Shown: positions 1 to 8,159, numbered from the stretch's first letter. The stretch: DNA of 39,602 nt from a virus (IMGVR_UViG_3300037264_002168:1-39602); one strand, 5' to 3'. Program-made: numbers and translations. The notes: generated by a model from the letters alone, not told the origin.

Positions 1-78
1 GAATTAAAACCATTTAAATCCTGTTTAGAAGAAGCAATAAAAGATATAGATGAAATTTTGAAAGGGATGAGGAATTAA
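1..78 (+). CDS. C-terminal fragment of small protein (complete copy at 39309-39503)
   Basis: This is the last 25 codons of the gene seen whole at the other end of the window. It is a fragment only because the circular genome was opened here. The stop is TAA at 76-78, and a GAGG Shine-Dalgarno site for the next gene overlaps its end. Confidence 0.85.
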   Translation, partial: ELKPFKSCLEEAIKDIDEILKGMRN

Positions 79-177
79 ATATGGCACTTTATGTAAAATA
101 TCTCGTTGTAGCTGGAGGAGGAGGGGGAGGTGGAAATAGTGGTAACTGGGGAGGTGGTGGTGGAGCAGGTGGACTTG
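1..177. repeat. Contig-end direct repeat (left copy)
   Basis: The first 177 bases are repeated at 39426-39602 with one difference, A at 128 against G at 39553. The difference falls in the third position of a glycine codon. The repeat begins in the middle of one gene and ends in the middle of another, which fits the overlap left by assembling a circular or circularly permuted genome better than a designed element. Confidence 0.9.
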
Positions 178-974
178 TCTATGATTCATCTCACGCTCTC
201 TCTGCTGGAAGTTATGGAGTAACGGTTGGTGACGGAGGGACTTGTTCTGTTGCAAATGTTAGAGGAAACAATGGAGCAGATAGCGTTTTTGACACAATTA
301 CTGCAAAAGGCGGAGGTGGCGGAGGAGGTGCTAGTTCAGATACAAATACTGGTTCACAAGGTGGTTCAGGTGGTGGTTGTGGATATGTATTAGCAGCTTC
401 AGGAGGAGCAAGTGATAGTGGTACTGCAAATGGTGGTACTTTTTATGGAAATGCAGGAGGAGATTCACTTGCAGGTAAATGCGGAAGTGGTGGAGGAGGA
501 GCAAATGAAGTAGGAGGTTCAGCCCCAGATAATGCGTATGGTGGAGTAGGAGGAGATGGATTACCCTATGATATAGTTTTAGACGGAACAAATGTCTATT
601 ACGCAGGCGGAGGTGGCGGAGGAGGATATTTAGAAAATGGAGGAACTGGAGGAGCAGGAGGAGATGGAGGGGGAGGAAGTGGAAGCGCAACAACCACAGG
701 AAATGCGGGAACAGCTAATACGGGAGGGGGAGGCGGTGGAAGCGGAACATCAAGTCCTTATCCTACTGTCGCAGGAGGAAAAGGCGGTTCAGGCATTGTT
801 ATCATTCGTTACCTAACTTCAGACTTTGGTACTTGTACTGGAGGAACGAAAACAACTGATGGAGATTATACTGTTCATAAGTTTGTATTAGCGGATAGTG
901 GGACGAATTTTGTATGTGTTGCGGCAACGGGTGGCGCACCTTGGGAACTTATGATGATAGGAGTAGGGAGATGA
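81..974 (+). CDS. Glycine-rich tail fibre/adhesin-like protein
   Basis: The 297-residue protein begins with a short beta segment (LVVAGGGGGGG) followed by many glycine runs, then a GGKGGSGIVIIRY-type segment near residue 245. This arrangement is typical of the glycine-rich domain family found in phage tail and surface proteins. A non-glycine C-terminal domain of about 50 residues follows and may carry specificity. A GATGAGG site sits 8-14 nt before the ATG. It lies between tail gene 37753-39309 (across the circular join) and the adaptor-like gene at 987. A receptor-binding or particle-surface role is inferred from composition and context. Its TGA stop forms part of the next promoter. Confidence 0.7.
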   Translation: MALYVKYLVVAGGGGGGGNSGNWGGGGGAGGLVYDSSHALSAGSYGVTVGDGGTCSVANVRGNNGADSVFDTITAKGGGGGGGASSDTNTGSQGGSGGGCGYVLAASGGASDSGTANGGTFYGNAGGDSLAGKCGSGGGGANEVGGSAPDNAYGGVGGDGLPYDIVLDGTNVYYAGGGGGGGYLENGGTGGAGGDGGGGSGSATTTGNAGTANTGGGGGGSGTSSPYPTVAGGKGGSGIVIIRYLTSDFGTCTGGTKTTDGDYTVHKFVLADSGTNFVCVAATGGAPWELMMIGVGR

Positions 975-986
975 TATAATAAATAT
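972..986 (+). promoter_or_regulatory. Extended -10 promoter, leaderless type
   Basis: TGATATAAT (972-980) is a perfect extended -10. Six bases (981-986) separate it from the ATG at 987, so the start site should be the A of the ATG. The TGA is also the stop codon of the upstream gene. No good -35 is visible. Confidence 0.75.
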
Positions 987-1940
987 ATGAGGCAAACTTT
1001 CAGTAAATTGATTTCACTATCACAGAATTTAGCAGGAAAAGATACCTCGACTGCATCTCAGACATTTTTCAAACAACGGATCAATGCCCGTTATGAACAG
1101 GTAATGGCTAAATTGCCATCTCATTTATCTGAAATACCTCGTACATTTTCTACAGTAGATACTCAACAGTATTATCACTATCCTCCACAAATTAGAGGAA
1201 TAAAAAGCCTTACAATCACCATAGGTAGCAAAGATTATGAACTTGATTCTGTCGTTTCTCTCAAAGAATGGAACCGGATGAACTCATTAGATATTCAGGC
1301 GGGAGCAATCCCTACTCACTTTTTCAAACGTCAACGGGATTTCGGTATCTATCCCATCCCTCAAGCAGTGTATACAGGGACGATAGTGTATAACATCCGT
1401 GCTGGCGGGCTTACACGAACGGATTACACGACTGGTACAATAACGGCTACGGAGAATAGTCAAACTATTGAAGGGGCAGGAGGGGCATCATGGTCTACCG
1501 CTACCGGAGTAGTACCGGATATGTGGTTTTCTTTGGCTGATACTAATGGAGAATCACGGGGAAGCTGGTATCGGATAGGTTCAATTACTGATACGGATAC
1601 ATTGAATTTAGAAAGCGTCTTTGAAGAAACAACAATAGCTGGATCAAAGTATATCATCGGTGAATGTCCAGAATTACCGGAAGAAGGACATGAATTGTTA
1701 GCCTACGGCGCACTAGCTGATTACTACGCTGGATTCAGACAGGCACTTGATAAAGCGCAAAGTTGGAATAATATGTTTTTTACTGGAGATTTTACAAAGG
1801 AAACCCGCGATCCAAAATTAGTTGAAGGAGGACTTATCGGACTTATCGAATCATATACAGACAGGGATGATTCACAACTTATCAGAAGAAAAATAAACAT
1901 ACCTGAAAATAATAAAATTTGGGCAACCCATATCTCCTGA
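987..1940 (+). CDS. Head-tail adaptor-like virion protein
   Basis: The protein has 317 residues. The N-terminal half is helical, with a predicted beta insert at about residues 150-225 (GTITATENSQTIEGAGG and onward). A helical C-terminal part contains an ADYYAGFRQALDKAQSWNNMF segment. This layout resembles phage adaptor (connector) proteins that sit between the portal and the tail, as I recall them. There is no catalytic motif. It is followed directly by an HNH gene, then the tail-hub gene, which supports a connector or tail role. The adaptor assignment is inference; a structural role is more secure. Confidence 0.5.
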   Translation: MRQTFSKLISLSQNLAGKDTSTASQTFFKQRINARYEQVMAKLPSHLSEIPRTFSTVDTQQYYHYPPQIRGIKSLTITIGSKDYELDSVVSLKEWNRMNSLDIQAGAIPTHFFKRQRDFGIYPIPQAVYTGTIVYNIRAGGLTRTDYTTGTITATENSQTIEGAGGASWSTATGVVPDMWFSLADTNGESRGSWYRIGSITDTDTLNLESVFEETTIAGSKYIIGECPELPEEGHELLAYGALADYYAGFRQALDKAQSWNNMFFTGDFTKETRDPKLVEGGLIGLIESYTDRDDSQLIRRKINIPENNKIWATHIS

Positions 1941-1964
1941 TTGTTCTTCTGATAATCTTTGGGC

Positions 1965-1976
1965 TATAATAAAGAA
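1965..1976 (+). promoter_or_regulatory. -10 promoter before HNH gene
   Basis: TATAAT at 1965-1970 lies exactly 6 nt before the ATG at 1977. Unlike its siblings it lacks the TG of an extended -10. Confidence 0.6.
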
Positions 1977-2450
1977 ATGATCTCCAATTGTGTAATTTGT
2001 GGAAAATTTTTTACATGGAATATAACTCGTAAAGATTTTGAGAGAAAAACTTGTTCAAAAGAATGTCGATATAAATCTTGTAAAATAACTTGGACAAAAA
2101 ATAAGCCAAAAAAAAATAGAATATGTTGTAGATGTGGCAAAATTTTTTATATTCCTTTAGCTTGGTTAAAAAAATCTGGAAATAGAGGAATTTATTGTTC
2201 TCGCAGTTGTAGATGGAAACCTATATATCAATGTACTCCCAAAGAAAAAAACAAATCTAGAAACAAATTGGCTAGAATGATTAAGACAGGAAAGATTAAA
2301 AGACAAATATGTGAAGTTTGTGGAAATCTCAAATCACAAGCTCATCATTATTTGGGTTATAAATTAAAAAATTATTATAAAGTTAAATGGTTATGTAATC
2401 TTCATCATGATTTAGAAGAAGAAAAAATAAGGAGAAATTCAATGATATAA
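1977..2450 (+). CDS. HNH homing endonuclease (free-standing), zinc-finger type
   Basis: The protein has 157 residues with several Cys pairs: CVIC near residue 5, CSKEC near 26, and CCRCG and CSRSC further on. It ends in an HNH nuclease segment (CEVCG...AHH...LCNLHH). The DNA is richer in A than its neighbours. I chose ATG 1977 over an upstream TTG at 1959 because a TATAAT lies 6 nt before it. No intron boundaries are visible, so this looks like a free-standing homing endonuclease wedged between two virion genes. Such enzymes cut alleles lacking the gene and so spread it. Its stop codon lies inside the promoter of the next gene. Confidence 0.8.
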   Translation: MISNCVICGKFFTWNITRKDFERKTCSKECRYKSCKITWTKNKPKKNRICCRCGKIFYIPLAWLKKSGNRGIYCSRSCRWKPIYQCTPKEKNKSRNKLARMIKTGKIKRQICEVCGNLKSQAHHYLGYKLKNYYKVKWLCNLHHDLEEEKIRRNSMI

Positions 2451-2457
2451 TATATAT
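2443..2457 (+). promoter_or_regulatory. Extended -10 promoter, leaderless type
   Basis: TGATATAAT at 2443-2451, then six bases, then ATG 2458. It overlaps the TAA stop of the HNH gene. Confidence 0.75.
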
Positions 2458-3921
2458 ATGGAGAAGACAATTTCTCGTGTTAATTTTTCAGCTGGAATGA
2501 CTACAATTGGGGAAAAAGTAGGGATTGAAAACTCTGCTCGTTTCATCAAAAACCTCAATATCTTCGAAGACCCTTCATACGTCACGCTTTCACGGGTAGC
2601 AACTAAAGTTAGTGGAGATACTGTTGATAGTTTAGTAACTTTTGCATGTGATGGAAGTCCTTGGAATACCAACAGATACTTTTACGCTCTCAATGGAAAA
2701 ATCTTTCAGGAAACTTCGGCAGGAGAATGGAGTAGCCTTCGGACAGTATCAGGAGGATTGGGACAGGGATTATTAGTTTTTGACAATGGACTTTATTATC
2801 CACAAGCGACAGAATTAGGAAAATATGGCCCACTTGATAACTCACCAGCATTTCAGGACTCTTTTAGTGGGTGGTGGATTGCCAGTCAGTTGCAGGACAC
2901 GGGGGGTTCTACAGGAGCAGATGATTACGTCCCTCCTACGTCAATAAGCGAGGCGACAACAGCATTACAAACCTTCACTACCAGTCAAGACCCGATAAAT
3001 TCCATAATTATCAATGTAGACGTTGTGGGTACAGGAGATTGGACTGTTACGCTCCATAATCTAGCAAACAAAACGATTACTTCTAAAACTATTACTAATG
3101 GAAGTATGGCAACGGGAGATATTACATTCACTTTTGCTTTACCTGCCCGTGTAAAAACCGGAGAGAGTTATCATTTCCATGTTACCTCAACCGTTGCAGA
3201 TGGTGGTGTGGATACGGGAACAGCTACGGATTTAGAAAATGCTTATTATCTTATCCAATACGGTACGCTTATTTCAGCAGACTTTCATCCGATGATTGAA
3301 CACTTAAACGGATTCGTCATAGGGAATGAACACTATCTGGGATTTTTCAACAATGCTACATTTGATCCTACACAGATTGAACTTGCCCCTGGATTTCAAG
3401 TACGCTCATTAGCTAAAAAGGGTGAAATGGTTGTTGCGGATTGTTGGCGCGGTCAATCATTTGAACAGGCAGAAGAAGCACGCCGGTATTATTGGGATGG
3501 TGTCGCAACAACATTCAATTATTTTGACCCGCTTAAAATTATATCCAATGCAGTTACGCAATATAAAGGACGGATGATAACAGTCATGGGAAATAGGGGA
3601 AGTCTTTACTCTGATGTAGAGGATGAGGGAGAAATTATTGATGAAGTACCGAAATTAGCACGAGGAAAAAAAGTAGAAGTTTATCCGGGTGCGATTGATG
3701 TATTTGAAGAAAAATTAGTTATCGGTTATGCCGCAGTGACGGATGATGCCACAGGATTAGAACAGGGAGTCTATGAGTATGGTACACAGATAGATCAAAT
3801 ACCAAGAGCGTTTAACTTTCCTTTTACTATCTCCACAGGCACAACTCAAGGAACGACATTGAAAATAGGGTGCGTCAAAAGTTTTGGGAAAGATCTTTAT
3901 TTTTCGTGGCAAGATAGTTGA
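2458..3921 (+). CDS. Tail hub/nozzle-like protein, N-terminal part of split gene
   Basis: The 487-residue protein is rich in beta strands with recurring aromatic/Gly turns, consistent with a beta-propeller tail hub such as those of podoviruses. An extra domain lies at about residues 160-255. The reading frame stops abruptly at FSWQDS, in the middle of a strand pattern, and an HNH gene starts 20 nt later. The protein beginning at 4550 opens with AYGIDKI, a natural continuation of the same strand repeat. I infer that a single gene was cut in two by the HNH insertion, leaving two separately translated chains. The hub assignment itself is inference from fold pattern and position. Confidence 0.6.
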   Translation: MEKTISRVNFSAGMTTIGEKVGIENSARFIKNLNIFEDPSYVTLSRVATKVSGDTVDSLVTFACDGSPWNTNRYFYALNGKIFQETSAGEWSSLRTVSGGLGQGLLVFDNGLYYPQATELGKYGPLDNSPAFQDSFSGWWIASQLQDTGGSTGADDYVPPTSISEATTALQTFTTSQDPINSIIINVDVVGTGDWTVTLHNLANKTITSKTITNGSMATGDITFTFALPARVKTGESYHFHVTSTVADGGVDTGTATDLENAYYLIQYGTLISADFHPMIEHLNGFVIGNEHYLGFFNNATFDPTQIELAPGFQVRSLAKKGEMVVADCWRGQSFEQAEEARRYYWDGVATTFNYFDPLKIISNAVTQYKGRMITVMGNRGSLYSDVEDEGEIIDEVPKLARGKKVEVYPGAIDVFEEKLVIGYAAVTDDATGLEQGVYEYGTQIDQIPRAFNFPFTISTGTTQGTTLKIGCVKSFGKDLYFSWQDS

Positions 3922-3926
3922 AAGTA

Positions 3927-3941
3927 TGATATACTGGATGG
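3927..3941 (+). promoter_or_regulatory. Extended -10 promoter before HNH gene
   Basis: TGATATACT (3927-3935), then six bases, then ATG 3942. It has the same geometry as the virion-gene promoters, with one -10 mismatch. Confidence 0.6.
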
Positions 3942-4550
3942 ATGGAATGTATTTGCAAACAATGTAAAAAAATATTTTTTTATAGAAAACAAGGAAAAAG
4001 AAAAAGACTTTTTTGTTCAAATAAATGTTTTTATAAATTTAATAAAGGTAAAAATGCTTATAATTGGAAGGGTGGAGTATTTATAGATAAATCTGGTTAT
4101 ATTCTTATAAGAAAATTAGATCATCCTAATGTAAATAGTGCTGGATATGTACGGAAACATAGACTAGTAATGGAACAAAGTTTAGGACGGCTACTTAAAA
4201 AAGATGAGATAGTACATCACCTTAACGGAAAAAGAGATGATAATAGGATTGAAAATTTAGAACTTTTAACTACCAATACACATTTTATTAAAGGTCATGT
4301 ATTAAAAGGCAAAAATAATTGGAATTGGAAAGATGGTATTACTTATACAAAGTCTAAATGTATTTTTTGTAGTAAAGAATTTAATGCTTGGACAGGTAAT
4401 ATAAAACAAGGTTATGGAAAATTTTGTTCTAAATCGTGTAAAGGAAAATACTATAAACCAATTACGAATATCTGGAACAAAATAACAAAAAATGAATTTA
4501 AGGAAATGATAAAAAGTAGAAAAAGAAATAATGAAGGGAGGTTCATTTAA
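3942..4550 (+). CDS. HNH homing endonuclease inserted in tail gene
   Basis: The protein has 202 residues. An N-terminal zinc finger (CKQC...CSNKC) precedes an HNH domain at about residues 73-120 with HRLVME, VVHH-like IVHHLNG, an Asn-rich helix and THFIKGH. A second CIFC...CSKSC finger near the C-terminus probably contacts DNA. It has its own promoter-like sequence at the start, and at the end supplies a GGAGG Shine-Dalgarno site for the ATG at 4550, which overlaps its TAA. The cassette therefore provides translation signals for the gene half downstream, so no splicing is needed. Confidence 0.85.
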   Translation: MECICKQCKKIFFYRKQGKRKRLFCSNKCFYKFNKGKNAYNWKGGVFIDKSGYILIRKLDHPNVNSAGYVRKHRLVMEQSLGRLLKKDEIVHHLNGKRDDNRIENLELLTTNTHFIKGHVLKGKNNWNWKDGITYTKSKCIFCSKEFNAWTGNIKQGYGKFCSKSCKGKYYKPITNIWNKITKNEFKEMIKSRKRNNEGRFI

Positions 4551-4912
4551 TGGCATACGGAATAGATAAAATCACTGCTGGAGATGGATCGGTAACATCA
4601 GGAGAATTTCAAGATAGAGTTTTTGATGGCGGCAATCCTAAAAAACTAAAACAGGCTATTAAAGTAGAGATTACCTTTGAGCCTCTTACCTCTGCTCAAT
4701 CCGTTACTCCAAAATATAAATTAGACAGAGCAGCAAGTTTTACCAGCGGAAGCGCGGCAGGAGAAGATGAAACTTCGGTAGAAGTATATATCAATACTCT
4801 TTTTTATGAGGCAGAATGGGGATTTACTGTAGCAAGTACAGATGGTTCATTCCCGAAGATTACTGGACTTAATTTTGTTTATGATACGCTTGAAGAAGAA
4901 AGTGGGGAATAA
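4550..4912 (+). CDS. Tail hub-like protein, C-terminal part of split gene
   Basis: The 120-residue beta-rich protein starts with MAYGIDKI and ends in an acidic tail (EEESGE). It continues the strand pattern of the protein ending at 3921, so the two are probably halves of one hub protein separated by the HNH gene. The GGAGG site inside the HNH gene and the TAATG overlap couple its translation to that gene. The next gene overlaps by TAATG at 4912. Whether the halves assemble into one domain cannot be seen from sequence. Confidence 0.6.
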   Translation: MAYGIDKITAGDGSVTSGEFQDRVFDGGNPKKLKQAIKVEITFEPLTSAQSVTPKYKLDRAASFTSGSAAGEDETSVEVYINTLFYEAEWGFTVASTDGSFPKITGLNFVYDTLEEESGE

Positions 4913-5598
4913 TGACAGATTTTCAGGATTTACAAAAAAAAGAAAGACCAACGGTCAACAGAGAGAGAATTAGCAAACGTGACATTAAGCCTCTTGAGGT
5001 GCAATTTCGCTTACAGACTTTTTATGATCCCACGGATAATACCTATAAATTCAGGGATATTAATGGAAATTCAATTTTTATCATTGATCCAAATACGGGA
5101 ACCTTAACTTTTTCTGCTCCAACAACATTGAGTGGTGCGTTATCATTTACAGGAACGACAACATTTAATTCACTTGTTCGGGGATTATGGCCGGAAATTG
5201 AAATTATATTAGCCGCAGAAACAAATGACGGATTTTATACGGGAAATAATAGTTATGAATTTTGCGGACCAGCGGCAACTCAATATGTAAAAGTACGAAT
5301 GAATAGTACCGAATGGGATATGGATGTCTATGATCTCTATTTTGAAATGATTGCGGGGGGTGATAGCGGAGGTGCATTAACAGCCCAGATTTATAATGTG
5401 ACGGATAGTGCGGCGGTTACGAATACAGAAATTACGGGAGGAACAGCCGATGCTTGGACTCGTGTACGAAGCACAACGCCATTTACCCTCGCAACGGGAG
5501 TAAAAGAATATGCGGTGCAATATAAACGGACAACACCAGACACAGGGTATCCTTCTATGGGTAAGGCAGCAATTATCGCACGACTAAAAGATTTATAA
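4912..5598 (+). CDS. Virion structural protein, tail fibre-like
   Basis: The 228-residue protein has a charged N-terminal 35 residues. A phage-fibre type segment follows (FRDINGNSIFIIDPNTGTL, then repeated TLSGALSFTG strands at 75-95), and then a beta-sandwich-like C-terminal domain. The D-NG-I-I-D-P-TG motif is common near the start of fibre and structural repeats. It is translationally coupled to 4550-4912. The role is inferred as tail or fibre; I do not recognise a specific family. Confidence 0.55.
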   Translation: MTDFQDLQKKERPTVNRERISKRDIKPLEVQFRLQTFYDPTDNTYKFRDINGNSIFIIDPNTGTLTFSAPTTLSGALSFTGTTTFNSLVRGLWPEIEIILAAETNDGFYTGNNSYEFCGPAATQYVKVRMNSTEWDMDVYDLYFEMIAGGDSGGALTAQIYNVTDSAAVTNTEITGGTADAWTRVRSTTPFTLATGVKEYAVQYKRTTPDTGYPSMGKAAIIARLKDL

Positions 5599-5604
5599 GT
5601 AAGA

Positions 5605-5660
5605 TGATATAATAGACTAAGAGGAGAATACCTCACCCATTGTGGTGAGATTTTTTATAT
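5605..5660 (+). promoter_or_regulatory. Composite leader A: promoter, GAGG element, terminator-like hairpin, ATG
   Basis: An extended -10 (TGATATAAT, 5605-5613) is followed by GAGGAG (5621-5626), then a hairpin CTCACC/GGTGAG (5632-5637 with 5644-5649) and six T's (5651-5656), four bases before ATG 5661. GAGG can also pair with CCTC (5631-5634), so anti-terminator-like and terminator-like folds exclude each other. Three more leaders of this design occur at 9277, 31794 and 37701. Confidence 0.75.
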
Positions 5661-6584
5661 ATGGCTGTATCTAAAACTGACATAAATCCTGCGACTGGTA
5701 AAATGTATGCAGTAAATCCAAGCACAGGTAATTGGGATGATAATTACTGGGCGCAAAATGAAGCTAGATTTAATGCCGGTTCTTCTGCTGGATCATCTGG
5801 ATCATATGATATAGCCTCAATTCTTGCAAAACAACAGGCAGAGTCAGAAGCAAAACTTGCTGAACAAGCAACGGCACGAACTGCATTTAATACAAAACTC
5901 CAGGGAGAAGAATCAACATTCTTAAACAAATTTCGTACAGAATATCCCACTGTTTTATCAGGTTTAGAAAGTACATTGGGCATCCCCGGGCTTCGTGAAC
6001 AGGCATTGGGTTCAACTCAGGCATTAGGGGATATATCATCTCTTGTCAGAACCACACCACAACGCACTACACAGGCCGCACGGGGATTTGATGTAGGAGC
6101 GGGTCAACTTGAACGAATGACTGCCGCAGAAGTAGCTAAATTACAACCATCATTTGAAACCGCGACACGGGGAGCTGAAACGACTTCGGCTGCATTGTCT
6201 TCAGCATTAGGTGCTTATTCAACAAAGGCTCAAGAGGCTCTTTTACCCTATTCAACAGAGTTGGATTTGATGAAAGACAGGTTTGCGCGTGAAGCCACAG
6301 GATTTAATACAGACGCAGAGAATGAACTCAACACTTTAATGAAACGTATAGAAACTGAAGGGACATTAGTGGCTCAGGGAATGAAAAACCAAACCGATAT
6401 AACAATAGCAGATATAAATCGGGCAAGTGCTTTAGCGCAGAAAGAAATAGAAAATGAAAAATTTAAGAATGCCATGACTTATCAGGATTTAGGAAATAGA
6501 GTCGCAATATTAGATGTTAATGGAAAAGAAATTGGTTCAATGGCAAAAGGAAAATTGGGGACAATCGGTGATGATGGATTCTAA
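5661..6584 (+). CDS. Internal virion (ejection-like) protein, Ala-rich coiled coil
   Basis: The 307-residue protein begins with a polar region carrying an NPATGKMYAVNPSTGNW repeat-like opening. Long Ala/Gln/Glu-rich helices follow from about residue 50 to 280, predicted as coiled coils. It sits directly before another long helical protein with hydrophobic patches (6588). This pairing, size and composition resemble podovirus internal proteins that leave the capsid with the DNA. The assignment is inference. Expression starts from composite leader A. Confidence 0.45.
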   Translation: MAVSKTDINPATGKMYAVNPSTGNWDDNYWAQNEARFNAGSSAGSSGSYDIASILAKQQAESEAKLAEQATARTAFNTKLQGEESTFLNKFRTEYPTVLSGLESTLGIPGLREQALGSTQALGDISSLVRTTPQRTTQAARGFDVGAGQLERMTAAEVAKLQPSFETATRGAETTSAALSSALGAYSTKAQEALLPYSTELDLMKDRFAREATGFNTDAENELNTLMKRIETEGTLVAQGMKNQTDITIADINRASALAQKEIENEKFKNAMTYQDLGNRVAILDVNGKEIGSMAKGKLGTIGDDGF

Positions 6585-6587
6585 CAT

Positions 6588-8159
6588 ATGCCAATAAGCA
6601 CAATCAATCAAGACGGGACAGTCAATTTTTATAATAAGAAAACCGGAAAGGTATATGAAAAAGTACCTGTTGCGGAACTTGGTAGCTATAGTCCTAATCT
6701 AGTCGCAGAATACCAATCCATGCAAACTCCTGAAAAGACATTGGAAAGAACAAAAGCAGAACAAGAATTGAAAAAAATAGCATCTGGAGCAATAGATTTA
6801 ACGGAAGGAGAAAAAACAAAACGGAATCTTGCAAAAACTGGATTATCAGCTTTGAAAAGTGTCAAACAATTCTATACAGAAGATCCTGAGATAATCAATA
6901 AACAACTCATTCCAGGAAAATTTGAATCCCGTTCTTTTGATGCTTCTTTATTTGGAGCAGTAGATACATTGCTTCGTATTAGAACGGGTGCAACTGCTCC
7001 TGAACAGGAAATTAGGCGATATATGTCTGCTTATGGCCCTAGTTTTGGAGACAAACCGAAAGATGTTGATTTCAAAATAAATCAACTAAAAAGTGCGCTT
7101 ATGAGTGAAGGAAATTTAACACAAGAAGAAGTAGATGAATTATTTCCGCAAAAAACAGAAGAAAAACCAAAATTGGATAAAGAAAAACAGATTGCCGGTA
7201 AAGCATTACAAATGCCTTCTACTGGTTTACCAGAGGGCTTAACTCCTTTATCAACTCCAATAAATCCAGAAGAACAAGTTGCTCAACAGGCTGTAGGTCA
7301 GACACAAAACGAACAACCGCTTATTCAAATGCCTACAGATTTAGCCAGTCGTACATTAGTGGGGCTTTTTCCAGGATTGCAAGCCACAAAAATACCGCTT
7401 ATAAAAAATATATTGGCTCAACGAGGTGCGAATGTGCTTGAAAAAATTGATAAAGGCGAGGAAGTAACCGCTGATGAAGTAATCGGTGCTGGAGGAGAAA
7501 TGTTGCGAAATGCACTTGTGGGTGCAGGTACAATAGGATTAACTACTGGTGGAGTGATTAGCGGATTAACATCACCAGGAAAATCTATAGAACAAAGAGT
7601 GGCAAGTGCGGCAATAGAAGGTGGTACAGGATTAGCATTAGGAGCAGCAGGTAAAGTTTTAGGTAGAGGAAAAAGTATATTAACAGGTTCAGCAAAAAAA
7701 TCAGCGGCTATAGCAAGAAACACAATTGCAGAAGCAACGGAGGTAAAAATGCCAACTGAATTATTGAAAGAAGAAGCAAATAGGATTGCTAAAAATTTAC
7801 CGGCAACAGCTTCTAAAGCAAAACAAGAATTAAGTACATTGAAGAAAAATATTAGTGCGCGTGAATTAGTGGAAAAAATAGATTTTTGGGGTCAAGCATT
7901 TAAGGACGCATCAGGAGCAGTAAAAGATACTGCTGCAGCTAAACTTTATAGTTCATTACAAAGAAAAGCAAAAGATATATTAGCAAAAGAAGCACCAGAA
8001 ATTCTTAAAGCTCATAAAATTCTACAAAAAGAGGCAGCATTACATGGTGCTATAGCAGGAACAGCGAAAAGATTTATTTTTCCTGCGGCAATAGGAGCAG
8101 GAGTAGGTATTCCCTTATCTGCCGCAGTAAATAAGGCACTTGGAAGACAGAATTATTAA
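6588..8159 (+). CDS. Internal virion (ejection-like) protein with hydrophobic helices
   Basis: The 523-residue protein has a helical N-terminal half, a Pro/Gln-rich linker at about 195-245, and then Gly/Ala-rich hydrophobic stretches near 305-360 (LVGAGTIGLTTGGVISGL and GGTGLALGAAGKVLG). A C-terminal hydrophobic segment follows (FPAAIGAGVGIPLSAAV). Such glycine-zipper patches suit membrane insertion during DNA ejection. It starts 3 nt after the previous stop, so the two are co-transcribed. No enzyme motif is apparent. A weak AT-rich stem-loop follows the stop. Confidence 0.45.
   Translation: MPISTINQDGTVNFYNKKTGKVYEKVPVAELGSYSPNLVAEYQSMQTPEKTLERTKAEQELKKIASGAIDLTEGEKTKRNLAKTGLSALKSVKQFYTEDPEIINKQLIPGKFESRSFDASLFGAVDTLLRIRTGATAPEQEIRRYMSAYGPSFGDKPKDVDFKINQLKSALMSEGNLTQEEVDELFPQKTEEKPKLDKEKQIAGKALQMPSTGLPEGLTPLSTPINPEEQVAQQAVGQTQNEQPLIQMPTDLASRTLVGLFPGLQATKIPLIKNILAQRGANVLEKIDKGEEVTADEVIGAGGEMLRNALVGAGTIGLTTGGVISGLTSPGKSIEQRVASAAIEGGTGLALGAAGKVLGRGKSILTGSAKKSAAIARNTIAEATEVKMPTELLKEEANRIAKNLPATASKAKQELSTLKKNISARELVEKIDFWGQAFKDASGAVKDTAAAKLYSSLQRKAKDILAKEAPEILKAHKILQKEAALHGAIAGTAKRFIFPAAIGAGVGIPLSAAVNKALGRQNY

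Noticed and set aside
331-693. Minus-strand His/Leu-rich frame opposite the glycine-rich gene
   Set aside because: It is produced by reading glycine codons in reverse; composition is not protein-like.
3919-4552. Group I intron carrying the HNH gene
   Set aside because: No intron core is visible, the HNH frame nearly fills the gap, and the second gene half has its own ribosome site and ATG.
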